A stretch of 58,986 bases of DNA from assembly GCA_031430555.1 (NCBI GenBank), contig JANPBQ010000109.1, positions 1-58,986 on the forward strand. The letters run 5' to 3'. The notes below the pieces were generated by a model. It made no database searches, was not told the origin of the DNA, and saw nothing but the letters and a program-made list of their open reading frames with translations. This document shows, piece by piece, positions 33,893 through 44,020 of this stretch (within the stretch, counting starts at the first letter, position 1; each line of letters begins with the position of its first letter). Source of the DNA: UKL13-2 sp031430555. GTDB lineage: Bacteria > Pseudomonadota > Gammaproteobacteria > Burkholderiales > Usitatibacteraceae. A program made the translations under genes and the position numbers.

Positions 33893-35425
33893 ATGAGTGG
33901 CCGTCCTATTTTTGTCGGGCCGGCACTCACCGTTATGTGCCTTCTGTCGGTTGTACTTTTGTTTTGGCCGACGTTTCGCATTCTCCTTGGCATTGGCGAA
34001 ATGGGCGGCGAATTCACACATCGCATTTTCGTCATTCCAATCTTTTTTGTGGCTGTTTGGGGCTTACGTACTAACCTTGTCGCAATGCCAATTCGCCCAT
34101 TTTGGCCCGGCGTCATCGCGATTGCGGCAGCGGGATTGCTTTGGTTGGTTGGCGAACTCACCTTCATTCGACTGTTCACTGAGACGGCGATCATTCTCAT
34201 GGTGCCGTTGGCGGTGCTTTCGTTGCTGGGCTATCGCTGGCTGTGGGAGACAAGTTTTCCGGTGCTCTTTTTATTGTTCGCTATGCCGGTACGCGGCCCG
34301 CTGGTGGATTGGCAAGTGAATCTAACGGCAAAATTCACGCACCTTGGCCTGTTGGCATCAGGATTTCCGGTTCATCGTGAGGGCCCCTTCTTCGAGGTGC
34401 CATCGGGAAAGTGGTCGATCGCGGAAGCGTGCAGCGGCATTGAGTACTTGAGCGCCTGCATGATGTTCACCGTATTGTTCGCGTGGACCATGTTCAACTC
34501 GACCCGCAAACGCGTAATTTTCGTCATTGGCGGTGTGCTAGTCGGCATTGGTGGCAACTGGCTCCGTGCCTACCTGACCATTCTGATCGCGCACCTGAGC
34601 GACAACCGCTTTTTGAGACAGGGACATGGCACGTTTGGTTGGGTGATGTTTGCCGTATTGTTGTTCGCCTATTGCTGGATCGGTTGGCATTACCGCGATC
34701 GCGAAACATCCGCAAACGCGCCACCGAAAGCAAGCGAAGACGATCGGTCAGCGCGTGACCTGGCAATTCCGAATAGGTCCAAACTATTGCGGCTGGCGGC
34801 ACCAGTCGTTGTGATCGGAGCCATGGCGGCATGGCCACTGATCAACCTCCTTTATGCGCGCACGCCCTCGAACATGAAACTCGATGTTGCGGCGTTCGCG
34901 CCACGCGGGGGCTGGAAAGCGATCGAGGCACCGCCAACCGATTGGAAACCCACACTGGTGAACCCTTCGCTTGAAAGCGTTCAGGCATTTGAAAAGAACG
35001 GTCAAACAGTGGGCGTGTTTGTCGGCATCTTTTCCAATCAAACCTGGAATTCCAAGCTCGTTTCCTCGGTAAATCACTTCATTGCACCGGAAAGCCCGCG
35101 CTGGAGTCTGGTGCAGCACAACATCGACAAGACGCAATTTCTGGACAAACGCCTTGAAGTGAAAGCGGGCGTCATCCTGGGCGACAAGCGGATCATGGCG
35201 CGGCGATGGTACTGGGTTCACGGGTTCTCGACCGCAGACGACATCCAGGCGAAAATCGAGCAGCTTCGTGTCCGGATTGCCGGGCGTGCCGACGTGTCCG
35301 CGTGGATAAGCGTCTTCGCCGTCGTTGATTCAACACCCGAAGCCACTGCCGCCATTCTCGACGAGTTCATGCGCGAGATGGGCCGTTCACTCGCCGATGC
35401 GCTTCCCGTCTCCGCTAAACTTTGA
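33893..35425 (+). CDS. xrtA: Exosortase A with C-terminal EpsI domain
   Basis: A 510-residue membrane protease-transpeptidase predicted to process PEP-CTERM signals. About eight hydrophobic helices form the N-terminal 290 residues. The catalytic residues are visible: Cys180 in AEACSGIEYL, Arg225 in NWLRAYL and His245 in GHGTFGW. After a final membrane segment (LAAPVVVIGAMAAWPLINLL) a soluble EpsI domain occupies about 330-500 (FAPRGGWKAIEAPPTDWKP). The fused XrtA-EpsI form is typical of Betaproteobacteria. A candidate substrate lies just upstream and prsK follows after 95 bases. Confidence 0.95.
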   Translation: MSGRPIFVGPALTVMCLLSVVLLFWPTFRILLGIGEMGGEFTHRIFVIPIFFVAVWGLRTNLVAMPIRPFWPGVIAIAAAGLLWLVGELTFIRLFTETAIILMVPLAVLSLLGYRWLWETSFPVLFLLFAMPVRGPLVDWQVNLTAKFTHLGLLASGFPVHREGPFFEVPSGKWSIAEACSGIEYLSACMMFTVLFAWTMFNSTRKRVIFVIGGVLVGIGGNWLRAYLTILIAHLSDNRFLRQGHGTFGWVMFAVLLFAYCWIGWHYRDRETSANAPPKASEDDRSARDLAIPNRSKLLRLAAPVVVIGAMAAWPLINLLYARTPSNMKLDVAAFAPRGGWKAIEAPPTDWKPTLVNPSLESVQAFEKNGQTVGVFVGIFSNQTWNSKLVSSVNHFIAPESPRWSLVQHNIDKTQFLDKRLEVKAGVILGDKRIMARRWYWVHGFSTADDIQAKIEQLRVRIAGRADVSAWISVFAVVDSTPEATAAILDEFMREMGRSLADALPVSAKL

Positions 35426-35520
35426 GTAGGCGTCGAGTTCAACGATGTTGTCCACGTCGGTTACTTGCTGACGCCGCCATGAGCGCGACACGGTAATATT
35501 GCTTCACACCTGCAAACAGA

Positions 35521-37641
35521 TTGATCGACTTGACGAGTACCTTTCCTTTCACGCCCGCGATATGGAGTTATGGCGTCGCCGCGATGACTTTTTTCGCGTT
35601 CGCCGCACGAATGCTGATGGGCTGGCGGGGAGGAATTCGTGCGTCACTGATGTTCAGCGCGGTGGTGGCCAGCGGCGTATGGGCGGGCAGCGTGTGGGCG
35701 GCGTTGGTGTTTGTCAGTGCCGATTGGTGGCGCATCGCGTGCATCGCGGATGCATTGCGAATTGGCGCCTGGCTCATCTTCGCAACACTACTTCTCGAAG
35801 GTTGGGGACAATCCACCAGTCGGGGCGACCGCATCAGGCGATTTGCAAGGTTCTTTGTCGTGCCACTTTTGCTTGTCGTTGCCGGCGTGTTCCTGTTCGC
35901 TGAACCACCGTGGCGCCGCGCACCCGCTGAAGAAGGTGCGCCAATCGCATATTATGTTTGGCTGGGCGCATCGGTATTGGGTTTGGTCCTCACGGAACAG
36001 CTCTATCAACGCAGCTCGGCGAGCCGACGCTGGGCCATCAAGCCATTGGTCATCGGACTCGCAGGCATGTTCATCCTTGACCTGTTCATCTTTTCTGAAG
36101 CAATACTGTTTCATCGTGTCGACCCGGCATTGTGGTCGTCCCGCGGTATCGCCAGTGTGATTGTCATTTTCTTCGTCGGCGTGGCAACGGCGCGAAACAC
36201 GTCATGGACGGTCGATCTCTACGTTTCGCGCGGCGTTGTCTACCAATCCACCGCGATGATGATGGCGGGATTTTATTTGCTGATTGTCGCGGCGGCGGCG
36301 TATTGGGTCGAGACTTTTGGCGGGGACTGGGGCGGCGTGCTGCAGGTTGCCGTCGTTTTCGCTTCTCTTCTCGGCCTCGCCGCTCTGGTGCTTTCCGGCA
36401 GTCTGCGCGCGCGCGTCAAAGTGCTGATTAGCAAGAACCTGTTCTCGTTTCGCTATGAATACCGCCAAGAGTGGTTGCGATTTACCCATACTTTGGGAAC
36501 CACCGAAGACGATGAAGGCTTGTATCATCGCGCCATTCGGGCCATTTGCAATCTCGTGGAAAGCACCGGTGGCGCAATCTGGCTTGAGCGAGACGGAATA
36601 TTCGCCGAAGTTGCCAGTTTGAATTTGTCTTCCATCAAGGCGGTTGAGCCAGTGTCCGGATCGCTCGTCGCGTTTCTTACGCGCAATGATTGGGTGATTC
36701 AAGTCGACGAATTGCGCGATTTTCCCGGCAACTATCCGGATCTCAAGGTTCCCGCGTGGCTACAGTCGTTTCGCGAGGCATGGTTGATCGTGCCTCTGCC
36801 CAATGGGCCGGATTTGATTGGATTTGTCATTCTCGCGAAGCCGCGGGCATCGATCGACATCAATTGGGAAGTGCGCGACTTATTGAAAACCGCAAGCCGG
36901 CAGGCGGCCAGCTATATTGCGCAGATTCGCGCGAAGGAGGCGCTGCTGGAATCGAAACAATTCGACGCATTCAACCGCATGTCCGCATTCGTCGTGCACG
37001 ATTTGAAAAATCTCGTGTCGCAACTTGCTCTGCTGGTAAAAAACGCGGAACGCCACCGTGACAATCCCGAATTCCAACAAGACATGGTGGAGACCGTCGA
37101 TCACGCGGTCGGTAGAATGAATCAACTGATGCTTCAATTGCGCACGGGCACGCAACCCGTCGAAAAGCCGCGTCCCATCGATCTGAATGCCGCGATCCAA
37201 CGTATCATTCGGGGCCAGATGCGGCACGAAGAAGTCATCGATGTGGAGACACTGCCGAGTCTGAAAATTCTGGCGCACGAGGACCGAATCGAGCGAGCAA
37301 TTGGCCATTTTGTACAAAATGCGTTGGAAGCCGTTCAGCGCCGCGACGGGGGTGTACGGATTCGCATCTACGCAGAAGGTTCGTTCGCGGTGGTCGCAAT
37401 CGCCGACGATGGGGTCGGCATGACGAACGAATTTGTGCGTGAAAAACTGTTCCACCCATTTCAAACAACCAAGCCTCAAGGGATGGGCATCGGTATGTAT
37501 GAGAGTTACCAGTACATCAACGGCATTGGCGGCCGCATCACGGTCGATACGGCACCCAATTCCGGCACGCGGTTCGACATCTATTTGCCGACGGCGAGCA
37601 ATGCCGACAATAGCGCATCGTTTTCCGGGACATCGGCATGA
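35521..37641 (+). CDS. prsK: XrtA-system membrane histidine kinase PrsK
   Basis: A sensor kinase of about 706 residues. The N-terminal 310 residues hold roughly eight to nine hydrophobic helices. A GAF-like region follows (about 325-470, including GLYHRAIRAICNLVESTGGA). The phosphoacceptor His493 lies in FVVHDLKNLVSQLALLVKNA. The ATPase domain has FVQNALEAVQRRDGG, ADDGVGM and MGIGMYES. The start is uncertain: TTG at 35521 or 35530. The stop overlaps prsR by four bases, so kinase and regulator are coupled. The signal sensed is unknown. Confidence 0.92.
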   Translation: MIDLTSTFPFTPAIWSYGVAAMTFFAFAARMLMGWRGGIRASLMFSAVVASGVWAGSVWAALVFVSADWWRIACIADALRIGAWLIFATLLLEGWGQSTSRGDRIRRFARFFVVPLLLVVAGVFLFAEPPWRRAPAEEGAPIAYYVWLGASVLGLVLTEQLYQRSSASRRWAIKPLVIGLAGMFILDLFIFSEAILFHRVDPALWSSRGIASVIVIFFVGVATARNTSWTVDLYVSRGVVYQSTAMMMAGFYLLIVAAAAYWVETFGGDWGGVLQVAVVFASLLGLAALVLSGSLRARVKVLISKNLFSFRYEYRQEWLRFTHTLGTTEDDEGLYHRAIRAICNLVESTGGAIWLERDGIFAEVASLNLSSIKAVEPVSGSLVAFLTRNDWVIQVDELRDFPGNYPDLKVPAWLQSFREAWLIVPLPNGPDLIGFVILAKPRASIDINWEVRDLLKTASRQAASYIAQIRAKEALLESKQFDAFNRMSAFVVHDLKNLVSQLALLVKNAERHRDNPEFQQDMVETVDHAVGRMNQLMLQLRTGTQPVEKPRPIDLNAAIQRIIRGQMRHEEVIDVETLPSLKILAHEDRIERAIGHFVQNALEAVQRRDGGVRIRIYAEGSFAVVAIADDGVGMTNEFVREKLFHPFQTTKPQGMGIGMYESYQYINGIGGRITVDTAPNSGTRFDIYLPTASNADNSASFSGTSA

Positions 37642-38990
37642 GCGACTCAAAACGCCGACCCCTGCTGATCGTCGAAGACGATCTCTCTTTGCAAAAACAG
37701 ATGCGCTGGGCGTTCGACAAGAGTGAGACCGTCGTCGCCGACGATCTCGAGAGCGCGATCGCACAAATCAGGCGCCATGAACCGGCGGTCGTGACGATGG
37801 ATCTTGGGCTACCACCATATCCCGACGATGCAAGCGTTGGATTCGAGTTGCTGGGCCAGATACTCGCCCTTGCGCCGCACACCAAAGTGATTGTTCTGAC
37901 GGGACAGAATGATCATTTGAACGCGCTCAAGGCGATTCGGATGGGTGCATACGACTTTTTTGCGAAGCCCTTCGAGCCGGAATTGCTGGCGATGACGATT
38001 GAACGCGCATTTCGCCACCACGAATTGCAGGAGGAGAATCGGCGCTTGATGAGTGCGGCCGATCACACGCCGCTGTCGGGGATCCTCACCCAGGACGAGG
38101 CCATGCTGCGGGTCTGCCGCACGGTGGAGAAAATCGCGCCCAGCGCAGCAACAATTGTGCTGCTGGGCGATTCCGGCACCGGCAAAGAGCTGGTGGCGCG
38201 CGCGTTGCATGATCTCTCGTCGCGCCGCGATGAGAGATTCGTCGCCATCAATTGCGCGGCGATTCCCGAATCGTTGCTGGAAAGCGAGCTCTTCGGCTAT
38301 GAAAAAGGCGCGTTCACGGGGGCTGCAAAGCAAACCCGCGGCAAAGTCGAAGTCGCGGACAAGGGCACACTGTTTCTTGATGAAATTGGCGATTTGCCGC
38401 TTTCACTTCAATCCAAGCTATTGCGATTTCTTCAAGAGCGAGTGATTGAGCGCGTCGGCGGTCGCGAGGAAATCGCCGTCGATGTACGGATCGTGTGCGC
38501 GACGCACCAGAATCTCAAGGAAATGATTCAGCGCGGCACATTCAGGCAGGATTTGTATTTTCGACTCGCGGAAATAGTACTTGAAATCCCGCCGCTGAGT
38601 GCGAGGCCGGGCGATGCAACATTGCTCGCCCATTCTTTCGCGAGACGCTTCGCGGCCGAACACCGGCGCGGCACGATCACCCTGCTGCCGGACGCAATCG
38701 ACGCCATCGAGGCGTATCAATGGCCCGGCAACGTGCGCGAATTGGAAAATTGCATTAAGCGTGCCGTCATCATGGCCGACGGATCCATGATTAAAGCCGC
38801 CGATCTGAATTTGCAAGTTGACGCCCAGGACAATCACCTGAACCTTCGTCAGGCACGCGATCACGCCGAACGTCAGGCGGTGGTGCGGGCACTCGGCCGC
38901 GTCAACGGCAATCTCAGCAAGGCGGCGGAATTGCTCGGGATCAGCCGTCCGACACTCTATGAATTGTTGGATCGTTTCAGCTTGCGTTGA
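37638..38990 (+). CDS. prsR: XrtA-system sigma-54-dependent response regulator PrsR
   Basis: A 450-residue NtrC-like activator. The receiver domain has EDDLSLQ, phosphoacceptor Asp55 in TMDLGLPP and AKPFEPE. The AAA+ domain has Walker A LLGDSGTGKELVARALH, the sigma-54 contact loop in YEKGAFTGAAKQ and Walker B GTLFLDEIGDLPL. A C-terminal Fis-type helix-turn-helix follows (GNLSKAAELLGISRPTLYEL). It should activate sigma-54 promoters; a fitting one precedes the PEP-CTERM gene at 32756. It is coupled to PrsK. Confidence 0.96.
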   Translation: MSDSKRRPLLIVEDDLSLQKQMRWAFDKSETVVADDLESAIAQIRRHEPAVVTMDLGLPPYPDDASVGFELLGQILALAPHTKVIVLTGQNDHLNALKAIRMGAYDFFAKPFEPELLAMTIERAFRHHELQEENRRLMSAADHTPLSGILTQDEAMLRVCRTVEKIAPSAATIVLLGDSGTGKELVARALHDLSSRRDERFVAINCAAIPESLLESELFGYEKGAFTGAAKQTRGKVEVADKGTLFLDEIGDLPLSLQSKLLRFLQERVIERVGGREEIAVDVRIVCATHQNLKEMIQRGTFRQDLYFRLAEIVLEIPPLSARPGDATLLAHSFARRFAAEHRRGTITLLPDAIDAIEAYQWPGNVRELENCIKRAVIMADGSMIKAADLNLQVDAQDNHLNLRQARDHAERQAVVRALGRVNGNLSKAAELLGISRPTLYELLDRFSLR

Positions 38991-39027
38991 GCAACATACG
39001 CACAATTGGTCTTCTGAAGGAATCGAT

Positions 39028-41805
39028 ATGAAGATGTGCAATTCACGCGCCGCGAAGTTTTCCGTGGCGTTAATTTTCGCGGGCCTGCTGCTGCCTGCCT
39101 GCAATCGGCAAAACCCTGAGGCGCTGATCAAATCGGCCAACGAATTCACCGCGAAAAAAGATTACGCTGCCGCCGCGATTCAGCTAAAGAATCTATTGCA
39201 ACAGCAGGACACGCCTGAAGTCAGGATATTGCTCGCAAAGTCACTGATTGCCCAAGGCGATCTTGTTACCGCCGAATTGCATTTGCGACGCGCCATTGAA
39301 ACCGGTGCGCCCGCCGAGAGCGTTTACCCGGTGCTCGCCGGCCTGCTCGCCGACCTGGGCGAATTCAAAAAGGTTGCAGCCGAACTCGCCAAAGTTGAAA
39401 TTCCGAATGGACCCGCCAATGCGGTGGTCAAGTCGGTGCTGGGTGAAGCGTACATCGCCTTGGGGCAAACCGATGCGGCGGGAAAAGCATTTGCCGCCGC
39501 GCTTGCAAGCAATGCCGCCGAGCCACGAGCGCGCATCGGCGAAGCACGCGTGATCGCGAAACAGGGAGATCTGTCGCGGGCGCTCGCGGTCGCCGCCGAC
39601 GTTCTTGAAAAGACGCCAAACCAGCCACAGGCGCTGGCGCTGAAAGCGGACTTGCAAGTTGCACAAGCAAAGACCGACGACGCAGCCGCCACTTTGCGTG
39701 AACTCATCAAGGTTGGCCCGCATAACGGACAGACGCGTTTCGCGTTGGTCTCCTTGTTGATTGCCGGCAATCGGCTCGATCAAGCATCCACAGAAATTGC
39801 CGCCATGAAAAAGGCGTTACCGCGCGATGTCCGTTCGAGCTACCTTGAAGCGGTGCTCGCATTTCGCAAATCACAGCCTGTCCAGGCCCGCGATGCGGTG
39901 ATGCAGGTGCTGAACGCAATCCCGGATCATGGCCCTTCCCTGCTTCTGGCCGGCGCGGCGGAATACCAAATTGGCTCACTGTCCACAGCGGAAAATCTGT
40001 TGCGCAAAGTGCTCACCGGCTATCCCCACAGTTTGTACGCCCGCAACTTGCTGGTGGCGACCTATCTGCGCAAGGGTTTGCCCTTGAAGGCCGAAGATAC
40101 CCTTGCGCCGGCACTAAAGCAGGCACCGACCGACCCGGCCGTGCTACGCGCGGCTGGCGAAGTTGCGTTCGCGAACAACAAGTTTGCCGATGCGGCCGCG
40201 TATTACGAACGGGCATTGGCGCTCGAAAAAGACAGTGCGGTGCTGCGCACGCGGCTTGCACAAATCCGGCTGGCGACTGGCGAAACTGTGCGTGCGCTCG
40301 AGGATCTCGAAACCGCGTCGGGACTCGACAAAAATGCATATCAGGCAGACCTTTCGCTCGTCAGCGCGTATATGAGTCAAAAGCAGTATGACAAGGCGCT
40401 GACCGCAGTCGCGGCACTCGAGAAGAAGCAGCCCACCAATCCACTTACGTTCGCGACTCGCGCAACGGTCCAATTGGCAAAACAGGATGTCAAAAGCGCA
40501 CGCGCGAGCCTCGAACACGCGCTGGTACTTCAATACAATTACCTCCCGGCAGCGCGCATGCTTGCCGGACTGGACTTTGCTGCCAAGAACCCGGCGCTGG
40601 CGAAATCGCGTTTTGAAGCAATTCTTGCCAAAGAGCCGGCCAACGATAGCGCAATCCTCTCTTTGGCCGAAGCGCAAATTGTTGCGAAAGATTTGCCGAA
40701 AGAAATTGTCGCCACCTTTGAGCGCGCGATCAAGGCCAATCCGACGTCTTCCGCGACGCGCATTGCGCTCATCAAATACCACACGCAAAATCGTGACCCG
40801 CAAGCCGCTCTGCTGGTGGCGCAAGTGGCGGTAAAGGCCATGCCGGACGACCCAGGACTTGTGGACGCATTGGGCACAACTCAACTCGCGGCGGGAAATG
40901 CGGATCAGGCCATTGTGACGTTTAACCGGCTCGCGCTGTTGCTGCCCGATTCACCCTTGCCACTGATGCGCCTCGCCGCTGCACAATTCGCCGCCAAGCA
41001 AGTCGACTCACCTATTCTGGCCCTGCGCAAGGCGCTGATTATGAAGCCGGATCTACTGGAAGCGCAGCGGCAACTTGTAACCGCACAACTCGCCGCAGGC
41101 AAGGCAGATGAAGCCCTTAAGGAAACCAGGGCAATACAGAGGGCGCGCCCGAAAGAGGCGGTTGGATTCACGATGGAAGGCGACGTGCTGGCAAGCCAGA
41201 AGAAACACAGCGAAGCCGCCAGCGCCTATGCCGAAGGCATGAAACGTCAGCCGGAAGCCGCGCTGGTGGTAAAGCAGATTCAATTGCTCCAGGCGGCCGG
41301 CAAATCCAGCGACGCCGACAAAATTGCCGCCAAGTGGCTACAAGAAAGTCCCAAGGATCCCGTCGTTCGATTCCATCTGGGCAATATTTCCGCACAAAAC
41401 AAAGATTATAAGAACGCCGTAGTGCGCTATCGCGAAGTTATTGCGCTTCAACCCGATAATCTTGCCGTGTTGAATAACATGGCCTGGTTGCTGAATGAAA
41501 TGCAGGATCCAGGTGCGCTCGAATTTGCCGAAAAAGCCTACGCGATCGCGCCGGATAACGCGGACGTGCAGGATACATTCGGCTGGCTGCTTGTTAATCG
41601 TGGTGACCTGAAGCGGGGAATTGAAATCCTGACGCGCGCGGTCGCGGCAAAACCGAATGCAATTGAGCCGCGTCTGCACCTTGCGAAAGGGCTGATCAAA
41701 TCGGCGGATAAAGTCGGCGCGAGACGAGAACTCGAGGTGATTGTTGGCTCCCCCATCGCGGGCCCCATGAAGGCGGAAGCGGAAAGACTGCTTCAAGGGC
41801 TGTAG
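39028..41805 (+). CDS. prsT: XrtA-system TPR lipoprotein PrsT
   Basis: A 925-residue lipoprotein. The signal peptide ends in the lipobox LLPAC with Cys25. The rest is a long array of tetratricopeptide helices, with motifs such as AAAYYERALALEKDSAVLRTRLAQ and ALEFAEKAYAIAPDNADVQD. The ATG at 39028 is chosen because GAAGGAA precedes it at good spacing; a frame reaching back to 38959 would overlap prsR and lacks a signal. PrsT is a regular member of XrtA/prs loci, thought to help assemble or export the polysaccharide. Repeat copy D follows the stop. Confidence 0.94.
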   Translation: MKMCNSRAAKFSVALIFAGLLLPACNRQNPEALIKSANEFTAKKDYAAAAIQLKNLLQQQDTPEVRILLAKSLIAQGDLVTAELHLRRAIETGAPAESVYPVLAGLLADLGEFKKVAAELAKVEIPNGPANAVVKSVLGEAYIALGQTDAAGKAFAAALASNAAEPRARIGEARVIAKQGDLSRALAVAADVLEKTPNQPQALALKADLQVAQAKTDDAAATLRELIKVGPHNGQTRFALVSLLIAGNRLDQASTEIAAMKKALPRDVRSSYLEAVLAFRKSQPVQARDAVMQVLNAIPDHGPSLLLAGAAEYQIGSLSTAENLLRKVLTGYPHSLYARNLLVATYLRKGLPLKAEDTLAPALKQAPTDPAVLRAAGEVAFANNKFADAAAYYERALALEKDSAVLRTRLAQIRLATGETVRALEDLETASGLDKNAYQADLSLVSAYMSQKQYDKALTAVAALEKKQPTNPLTFATRATVQLAKQDVKSARASLEHALVLQYNYLPAARMLAGLDFAAKNPALAKSRFEAILAKEPANDSAILSLAEAQIVAKDLPKEIVATFERAIKANPTSSATRIALIKYHTQNRDPQAALLVAQVAVKAMPDDPGLVDALGTTQLAAGNADQAIVTFNRLALLLPDSPLPLMRLAAAQFAAKQVDSPILALRKALIMKPDLLEAQRQLVTAQLAAGKADEALKETRAIQRARPKEAVGFTMEGDVLASQKKHSEAASAYAEGMKRQPEAALVVKQIQLLQAAGKSSDADKIAAKWLQESPKDPVVRFHLGNISAQNKDYKNAVVRYREVIALQPDNLAVLNNMAWLLNEMQDPGALEFAEKAYAIAPDNADVQDTFGWLLVNRGDLKRGIEILTRAVAAKPNAIEPRLHLAKGLIKSADKVGARRELEVIVGSPIAGPMKAEAERLLQGL

Positions 41806-41821
41806 CCTGCTAATTTAATAG

Positions 41822-41887
41822 AAAGCCCAGCATTGGCGCGGCTTTCGGGGGCATTAGCCGCTGAAACCCGCGTTAGTGCTTGAGTTT
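41822..41887. repeat. 66-bp interspersed palindromic repeat, copy D
   Basis: A gapless fourth copy: begins AAAGCCCAGCATTGGCGCGG and ends TTAGTGCTTGAGTTT. It lies in the 91-base gap between the convergent prsT and galE genes, where its hairpin could terminate transcription from both sides. Confidence 0.85.
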
Positions 41888-41896
41888 GTCGCAAAA

Positions 41897-42919
41897 TCAG
41901 GAATCAGGGTAACCATCAGGATTGTTGCTTTGCCATCGCCACGCGTCAGCGCACATGTCATCAATACTGCGCGTCGCGCGCCAGCCAATCAATTCGGCCG
42001 CGCGTGCGGGATCCGCAAAGCACTCCGCCACATCCCCGGTTCTTCTTGGTGCAATTTGATATCCCACCTTGTGTCCGCTTGCCGCTTCGAACGCGCGCAC
42101 CACTTCGAGCACGGAATACCCGTTGCCAGTGCCCAGATTGAGTGTGAACATGCCCGCAGTTTTAAGCAACGCGGACAACGCCTTGACATGGCCAAACGCG
42201 AGATCCATGACATGAATGAAATCGCGCACCCCCGTCCCGTCGCGCGTGGGATAGTCATCGCCGTAAACCGACAGTACTTCCCGTCGACCCAGCGCAACTT
42301 GGCTCACGATCGGCATGAGATTGTTGGGGATGCCGTTCGGATCTTCACCGATCAGTCCGCTCGGATGAGCGCCGACCGGATTGAAATAGCGGAGCAGCCC
42401 GATCCGCCATTCGGGATCGGCGCGATAGAGGTCGCGCAGAATGTCCTCCACCATCAATTTGCTGCGGCCGTATGGGTTGGTTGCCGACAGCGGAAAATCC
42501 TCGGTAATGGGAACCGACTGGGGATCTCCATAGACGGTTGCCGATGAACTGAACACCAAGGTCTTGCAGCCTGCCTCGGCCATCACTTCAAACAAAATCA
42601 AGCTGCCGGAGACATTCGCGTCGTAGTATTCAAGCGGCTTTTCCACCGACTCGCCGACGGCCTTCAACCCGGCGAAATGAATCACCGCCGAAATGGCATT
42701 TTCCCGGAACAGTGCGCGCAACCCTGGTCGATCGCGCACGTCAAGCCGCGAGAATGCAATCGACTTGCCGCAAATACTCTCGACACGGCGAATCGCTTCG
42801 TGTTTGCTATTGCAAAGATTGTCGATGACCATCAATTCAAAGCCCGCCTCGACGAGCGAAATGCAGGTGTGCGAACCGATGTAGCCGGCACCGCCGGTGA
42901 TGAGAATTTTGCCGTTCAT
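41897..42919 (-). CDS. galE: UDP-glucose 4-epimerase
   Basis: A 340-residue extended short-chain dehydrogenase interconverting UDP-glucose and UDP-galactose, likely supplying sugars for the EPS. The NAD site is ITGGAGYIGSHTC. The catalytic Ser/Thr lies in FSSSATVYG and the YxxxK pair in NPYGRSKLM. Length is typical. The start is the ATG at 42919 (MNGKILITGG); upstream in-frame codons are unsupported. It is transcribed against the EPS operon and divergent from the export lipoprotein gene. Confidence 0.95.
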   Translation of the reverse strand: MNGKILITGGAGYIGSHTCISLVEAGFELMVIDNLCNSKHEAIRRVESICGKSIAFSRLDVRDRPGLRALFRENAISAVIHFAGLKAVGESVEKPLEYYDANVSGSLILFEVMAEAGCKTLVFSSSATVYGDPQSVPITEDFPLSATNPYGRSKLMVEDILRDLYRADPEWRIGLLRYFNPVGAHPSGLIGEDPNGIPNNLMPIVSQVALGRREVLSVYGDDYPTRDGTGVRDFIHVMDLAFGHVKALSALLKTAGMFTLNLGTGNGYSVLEVVRAFEAASGHKVGYQIAPRRTGDVAECFADPARAAELIGWRATRSIDDMCADAWRWQSNNPDGYPDS

Positions 42920-43313
42920 CGAGGAAACCCGCGCCAATATGGGCTGTCCAATCGGCACCGATTCTCGGCGCGACCTGTATCAAACCAAGAACGCCGCAGG
43001 CGGCGCAGTAGCAAATCGGTCACAGCTTCACCAATGGACGAGGATAATCGTGGATAATATCTCTGAAGAAAAATGATCGTTCGCCAGAGTCGCAATTCAA
43101 TGACATTTTGTCCTGCGCCACGCGCGTCGGAACAATTTCAGGAGTACAAGACTTTACGAGGCACCGCCATGCTCTATCTTGGCGGCCTCGGCAAAATTGA
43201 AACGCGTCGCGTCGAATACTAGCATGCCGTTTCAGGGTGATTCGAGCATGCGCCGGGCGGATGAAACAATGCAATTATCCAGCAATCAAGTTACGGTTCA
43301 ACGAGGAGGTCAC
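42920..43313. other. Divergent intergenic region galE / EPS operon
   Basis: About 394 bases without a credible gene. It must hold the promoters of galE and the polysaccharide operon. I see no convincing sigma-70 or sigma-54 pair. The only clear signal is a strong ribosome-binding AGGAGG at the right edge, just before the ATG at 43314. Reading frames here extend the next gene upstream but lack a signal-peptide start. Confidence 0.5.
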
Positions 43314-43937
43314 ATGTCTAATCGATGGGTTGAAATGGGCAAGGTTTTGGCGGTCGCGTTAGCGGTCGCAACGCTGGCGGCGGGTTGCGCCATCGGCGGA
43401 TATCCGCCTGCTCCTGCGTTGGCGGCGTCGCCCGACTATCAATACAAAATTGGTGCGGGCGATACGTTGAATATCGTCGTGTGGCGGAATCCGGAATTAT
43501 CCATGACGGTTCCGGTTCGGCCGGACGGCAAGATCGCCGCCCCCCTGGTCGAGGATCTGCCTGCATTGGGCAAGGATTCCTCGACGTTGGCGCGCGATAT
43601 CGAAAAAGCGTTGTCGAAGGTCATTCGTGATCCGGTTGTCACCGTGGTTGTCACCAGTTTTGTCGGCCCTTACAGTGAGCAGATTCGTGTCGTTGGCGAA
43701 GCGGCCAAGCCGCAGGTCCTTGCCTACAAGCAAAAAATGACGTTACTTGACGTCATGATTGCCGTCGGCGGCGTCACCGAATTCGCCGATGGAAATGGCG
43801 CAAGCATTCTTCGAACCCTTGACGGCAACAAGCGCTACGGCGTGCGCATCAAGGATCTCATCAAGCGTGGGGATATATCCGCAAACGTGGAAATGAGACC
43901 GGGCGATGTCCTGATCATTCCACAAAGCTGGTTCTAG
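43314..43937 (+). CDS. XrtA-locus polysaccharide export lipoprotein (Wza/BexD family)
   Basis: A 207-residue outer-membrane export protein. The signal peptide ends with lipobox LAAGC (Cys25). A Poly_export domain follows (YKIGAGDTLNIVVWRNPELS and onward), then a SLBB domain (VGEAAKPQVLAYKQKMTLLD). AGGAGG precedes the ATG at ideal spacing, fixing the start. It is shorter than E. coli Wza and lacks the long C-terminal barrel helix, as is usual in XrtA loci. It is the first gene of the EPS operon. Confidence 0.94.
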   Translation: MSNRWVEMGKVLAVALAVATLAAGCAIGGYPPAPALAASPDYQYKIGAGDTLNIVVWRNPELSMTVPVRPDGKIAAPLVEDLPALGKDSSTLARDIEKALSKVIRDPVVTVVVTSFVGPYSEQIRVVGEAAKPQVLAYKQKMTLLDVMIAVGGVTEFADGNGASILRTLDGNKRYGVRIKDLIKRGDISANVEMRPGDVLIIPQSWF

Positions 43938-44020
43938 AACGTCGGATTGCAAGGGCCACCAATTGAATCGCGAATATAACGGACGGCGACGCACATCGCC
44001 ATTCATGGGATAGGCATTAG

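Noticed and set aside
35474..35506. Sigma-54-like ACACGG...ATTGC before prsK
   Set aside because: It lacks the TGGC of the -24 box and the spacing is two bases too long.
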